64,000 nucleotides of DNA, from positions 9,626,623-9,690,622 of the forward strand of contig NC_092359.1 of assembly GCF_030848805.1 (NCBI RefSeq). Reading direction: 5' to 3'. Position numbers and translations under genes: made by a program. A model generated the notes under the pieces. It had not been told where the DNA came from. It did not search any database and worked only from the letters and a program-made list of their open reading frames with translations. This DNA comes from Temnothorax longispinosus. Its lineage: Eukaryota > Arthropoda > Insecta > Hymenoptera > Formicidae. Positions 50,601 through 56,600 of the stretch are shown in pieces. Each line of letters opens with the position of its first letter. The stretch's first letter is position 1.

Positions 50601-53600
50601 AAAATTTAGTTAGATACAGATCTGAAAATAATTTTGTTGCACCATTAAAATAATTACGTAGAACACTCAAACTGATTGCTAAAATGTTAAAAATTTTTTA
50701 CAGCATTATCATCATACTTCAGCGATCTATTATAATTATTTTTATGGTGCAACAAAATTATTTTCAGATCTGTATCTAGCTAAATTTTCAGGTACTTCAG
50801 TAAAACTGTTCTTTCTGTGGTAATTAAAAGCGTCCCACGTGCTAATTATTTTGTTTTTCTTTATAACTGGCATTCGCTAACTTATTAATAAATTTCTACA
50901 TCATTACTCCGCTAGAATATGTTTATTTTTAATTAACTTCGCGACTTTGATGTGAAAGATTTTAATTCGGCCAGGAAACGGTTGAGATAGCCTCGCATCT
51001 CATTCTTTCTCTCCTTTCTCTAGTCCTCTATTCTCGTTGCTACATCCTTCCCTTCGGTCCCCTTCACTCCGAGTATGATGAATGGGACACTGAAGGATCG
51101 GCGAACCCAAATCGAAATTTGCGCCGTCGATGTGCGCGCGCGCGCGCGTACCTTTCCCGTCCTTTCCACGACGTGACGGAAATTAAAGAGGCCGTAATTA
51201 ATCCCCACTCTCCTAAGTGTCCCGAAACCTTGGTACCCGCTTTGAAGCGTATCTCCTCGCGTTACCGAGAGAACGCCGTTGCCCGGAATTACGTGACCAT
51301 ACTACTACCGACGACTTTTACATTCACGCCAGAATGCCTATTTATGATAATTCGGCCGCTTCATGGTCGAGCGAAAGAGATTTGTGGCGTTTCCGTGGTA
51401 TTGTCGGAAAATATTCGGCGTTTTCACGAACGCGTTTTTAAAAGTGTCAAGAAGATACGATCGCGTGGTCGAAAGGCGTTTATACGTACCACGTAATACA
51501 CTTTCGCTCATAAAAATGCACGATATGGAAGAAGAGTGCTTGTCTTGCAAGTTACAGAGTTTCAACTTGTCGCTTGTTGTTTGCAATGTACACAATTGTG
51601 TAAAACGACTGCAACGTACAANNNNNNNNNNNNNNNNNNNNNNNNNNNNNNNNNNNNNNNNNNNNNNNNNNNNNNNNNNNNNNNNNNNNNNNNNNNNNNN
51701 NNNNNNNNNNNNNNNNNNNNNNNNNNNNNNNNNNNNNNNNNNNNNNNNNNNNNNNNNNNNNNNNNNNNNNNNNNNNNNNNNNNNNNNNNNNNNNNNNNNN
51801 NNNNNNNNNNNNNNNNNNNNNNNNNNNNNNNNNNNNNNNNNNNNNNNNNNNNNNNNNNNNNNNNNNNNNNNNNNNNNNNNNNNNNNNNNNNNNNNNNNNN
51901 NNNNNNNNNNNNNNNNNNNNNNNNNNNNNNNNNNNNNNNNNNNNNNNNNNNNNNNNNNNNNNNNNNNNNNNNNNNNNNNNNNNNNNNNNNNNNNNNNNNN
52001 NNNNNNNNNNNNNNNNNNNNNNNNNNNNNNNNNNNNNNNNNNNNNNNNNNNNNNNNNNNNNNNNNNNNNNNNNNNNNNNNNNNNNNNNNNNNNNNNNNNN
52101 NNNNNNNNNNNNNNNNNNNNNTTCAGTTTGCAACTCGACCCAGCTTTCTCGACGACACCCTCTCGTTCTCCGTCCTACCTCACGTTCATTTAAGATCGGA
52201 ATTAATTACGACGTGGTGTAATAAAGAAGACGCATACTTTTATGTGAGCCGCGGAACAAGGCGATCACGGAGGCTCTTAAAGTTTATAGGATCACCTGTC
52301 GCATCGCTCCCTCTCCTTCACTCTTCTCGCAGTCCTCGTTTTCGTTCTCTCTCCATCTCTCATCTTCCATAGTCTCCTTAATCTCATTTTTTACGCTGCG
52401 CGACGTACTTCTCCGACCACATCGGCATAATCCGTATAAAACGTGATCACGAACATTGCGCTTTTCATCCTCGCTCTTTGTGATAATGTCACGATTCATT
52501 CAGTCAAATTAAGGTACTTATAGATGCTGTCAAGGACACTCCAAAGAGTGTATAAATCTATATAAAATTTAATATCGCTGCTTACAAGAATTCTTAATAA
52601 TTATTAAATTATTTAAACAAAAATAAAGAACGGCAAATCCTTCGCTCGAAATGCGCACAATGCGAGTAATTCAGCATCGGATTTATCATAATTTTATGGC
52701 CAATGTTGGTATCGAGGATTCACGGAAAAGAGGATTATATAACTACTATAGCAAATATAGTTGTAAAATAGGGAGAGAGCAATAAGTTAGCAATAGTAGC
52801 AAAGCCATTTGTTAAAGATTTAACAAATATAGCTCTCGCTGCAAACAGTTAGCTGTCCCTATTTTACAACTAAATTTGCTATAGCTAATCCTTTTTTTCC
52901 GTGTATCATACTAATTAGCGGCACGATTTCCCAGGAAGGAAAGATCGCATGAAATTTATGTGTATGAATAATGCCCATATGTATAATATTTTACATCTAT
53001 ATGCAAATGTTACATTACGTAGTTTGTAATGTTCATTTGTTCGCGAGACTTTCGTGCAAACTGCGCGGACAGTAACGCGCAGAAAAATTAGTTCCGGGTG
53101 ATTTATGGGCGCGTTCTTCGGTGAAAATCGATTAAAGCGGGTAAATTCTTCCCTCTCTTTAAACGACACTTCGACGATGCTTCCATTTCTCATCGGACGA
53201 GTGTTTGGCAATTTAAGAGTACATTCGTCTCTCGCGACGGGTGATTACCCTTGCAGATTTGCAGTCTGTCTTCGAGGTACATCTCGCGATCCCCGGCGCT
53301 ACCCCTCGAGTACCCGCTCTCGATCGTATCCATGTAATCAGACGATGCTCTTCGTTTTCGTATTATTCATAGAACGATCGATCTCCGAACGGCGGTTGTC
53401 GCACTTCGTTTGCCGAGATTACCAAGAGAATCTTTACCGTACGCACCATTTTACTTTATAAATGGCGGGTTTGAGTTATGTAATATTAAAGACATTCAAA
53501 AACTTACTAGTATTACAAATATTTGGCATCGCGAAATGATGAACAATGACAAGCAATAATAAAATATTAGTGTATCTATGCTCATGTAAAGTTACGCTTA

Positions 53601-56600
53601 TAACTTTAACTGTTAAAAATATTATGAAGATTATTATGATGAATTCGTGAATATCTCATGTAATTCTAATCAAAATAAAAAATTAAGCAATGCAACTATA
53701 TTTTATTAAAAGATTGTTGAAATAAGTCGTTATTTTGTTAGAAATTTTGACAGTATTGATATTTACATTGTAAAACTATACGGCAGTGTTGCAATAGGTA
53801 CCATTCACTTATCGTGTTCGGCGCAAAGTTTAAACGATTCACTTGGCCCTCGTGTAATTTATAGCTTCATCGATCCTACGGGAAACCCGCGCGGCATCAT
53901 TTATTAATTCTCGCGTCGTTCGCGACACCGAAGTCTCGTAATCATCATTCCTGCCTCCAGTTTTAACGACCGGAGGCGGAGGTGAGAAATCAAGGCCGTA
54001 CCCTCGAGTTTCTCCTATAGCTGTATTTTTCACCCTCTACCCCCGGTTTTTCCGCCTGATCCGCCTCGTAAACAATGAATAATTTATTCTCCCGGGCGAT
54101 CGTTCTCCGCTTTCGTAGCTGCAATGCCGTCCTTGTCCGTCCGGACGGAAAAGACGGAGGTTCAGGAAGAAGTAAAGGAGAGAAGGAGAGAGACGGACTT
54201 ATCGATGAGATGCGTGTCGAGCCGCGTGAAATCACGCCGCCGTTGCAGTTAAATAATTGGATATTGTCAAGAGAGAAGGGAGAGTGTCTGGCCGCTCGTT
54301 ATATATATCTCGGGCGCTCGCACAGAGAATGAGAGAACTAGACGAGAGAAGAATAGCGCGTTCGATAGACGTACCCTTCGGATCTCGCCATAATACGGCG
54401 AAGGCGGAAGAAAGCCGCGCTAAATTTAGCGGTATCATAAATCTCAGCGGTCGTTCCCCCCTCCTTCCCTGCCCCGGAAAGAGAGCATAAGTCGTGATTA
54501 TGAATTTTACATGAACTGTTCGAGCGGAGCTCACGTGTTATAAAGTGAGGCAATAAAGAGACAGTTCTGTCCAAGGGTATGCGAAAGAAGCAATGCTCAC
54601 GTGAGCAGCAACACCTGCATCCGAGGAAAACAGAGGAGAAAAGGGAGAAAAAGCAACAACGTTGATCGATACGATGTTGTTTGTAAAAAAAAAGGCCTCT
54701 TGTACCTATATTTTATGTAACTTTTGTCATATCACCCGTGAAAGGTCCTTGCGCAATCACATGGACGATCGTCCCCTCCTTTCCTGCCCTTCTCCGAGTG
54801 GGTGCGCCCCGACACATAAACCGCCGACGCGCAATCTTTGTGTGCATCGAGCGAAAAAGAGTGCGTGATAATGTTTAGGTACCGAAGGCGACGACAGGTC
54901 GATTGCATCGGCCCCGCGAATTCCTGGCGTTCCGGCACGTCCTACCAGCGAACACTTTGTACCGTGTCGCATATTTTAATTTTAATCCATTGTTTAGCAG
55001 CGGGTGAATGCTTTAAGCCCGGAAATGGCGCCACGTCGTTATACCTTTTTTTCTTTCTACGTTTTATATTTATTTGCATCACAGTTGTTCGATTTTACAT
55101 TTTCCGAGAGTTTATTAAGATCCCTATATTTTACAAGAATCGACATCTAAATATTTTAATAAATAAAAACTGAATTTAAACTGGTGATGATATAACTTCA
55201 GTATATATATTCTTCACATTATATATCAGAATAAATAAAGAAAATTATACGATGTAGGAGAAAGATTCAGATAATACAGCCGAAATATTGATAAAATAAA
55301 TCAAAGATCTCGCAAATAGATGATGTTTATTCGTGGATTTATTGACAATTTACATGCCTCGAGAGTACCTTTATTTCCGGGCTTAGAGTTCACGTGCACA
55401 ATGCGACAGTGAGACTAGTGAGAGACTATCAGGTATTTCCCTCTTGTAGTTTCAATCCACGATCCCGAGGGTAAAGTTCACATTTGCCCGAGCGGGCGTA
55501 GCCCGTTTCCGTGCCGAGACTTAGCAACATTATGAAGAGTTTCCGCGATGTACGTGTTGTTAAGTTATGTGCCTAATTATGCAAAAATGTGCGTCCGATC
55601 GGCAGAGCAGAATGGAAACCGTCGGAAGTATCGGTATTTCGATAGAGCGATCCCATACCTCCCGGGTTCGTTTTTGTTCGCTTTTGCGCCAGAAAACACT
55701 GGTGAGGAATCCTTGGCTCGTTCGCGACAACGCGTTCCACAGCAGGTAGACGTCACTGCGGACATTCTGAGCTCGTTTTAGCGTTCGCGAAACTATCGCG
55801 AAAATGGAAAGATCGGCGGGACACTGATAAAAATCAATGCAAATTCATAAAGGAAATTAATTTTTTTGTAAATTTACTGTGAATACTTATAGTTTTTTAA
55901 TTTAAAATTTGCATTTTTTCTCTTGTTTTAATTAAAAATACCGGAGTATTATGAAAAATTAACTGAATCTGGTTTGAATTTTTACAGATCTGGTTGAATT
56001 TTTACAGATCATTTATAAATTAGCTTCCGGTATTGTTAAATTAATCCATGCATAACATTATACAATGTATATGTATGTGCGTAAATTTTATTTCTATACA
56101 GTAGTAAATTTACAGTCTGGCGTGGAATTTTATTTTTAATAGCGTGGTATCACGGTATATTTTAAATCATTGCAGTAATAGTTAAGTAGCCAAATATCTG
56201 ACATATCTGCAGTATCTGTGAAATGTGAAATTTATGATTTTACTAGTAAAAACATAAAATCTATGATTAAATACCATTATAATCATACAATTTCTGGGTA
56301 GCGGTTATATCGAAAATTGCTATTGCATGTTAGAGGTAAATTTACTGTGCTAAAGTGAATATTAAAATAAATCAAGTACTTTTATTATCAGGCACAGTAT
56401 ATAACAAAAATATTTAACAAAAACTTGACTTCATTTGAAGTAAGTTTAACGTTTTGAGGTAAAATTACAAAAACTACTCTGTATTTTAATCTTTACTTTA
56501 CTGTATTTAATCTGTACTTTAAATCGAAGGTTAAAAATGACCATCGATTCTCGCAGCAGAACGATGACATTATTTTTATCAGTGTACGTTTAAATTTGCA

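Noticed and set aside
51363..52372. ORFs of 193-278 codons
   Set aside because: They run through 500 undetermined bases and have no meaning as proteins.
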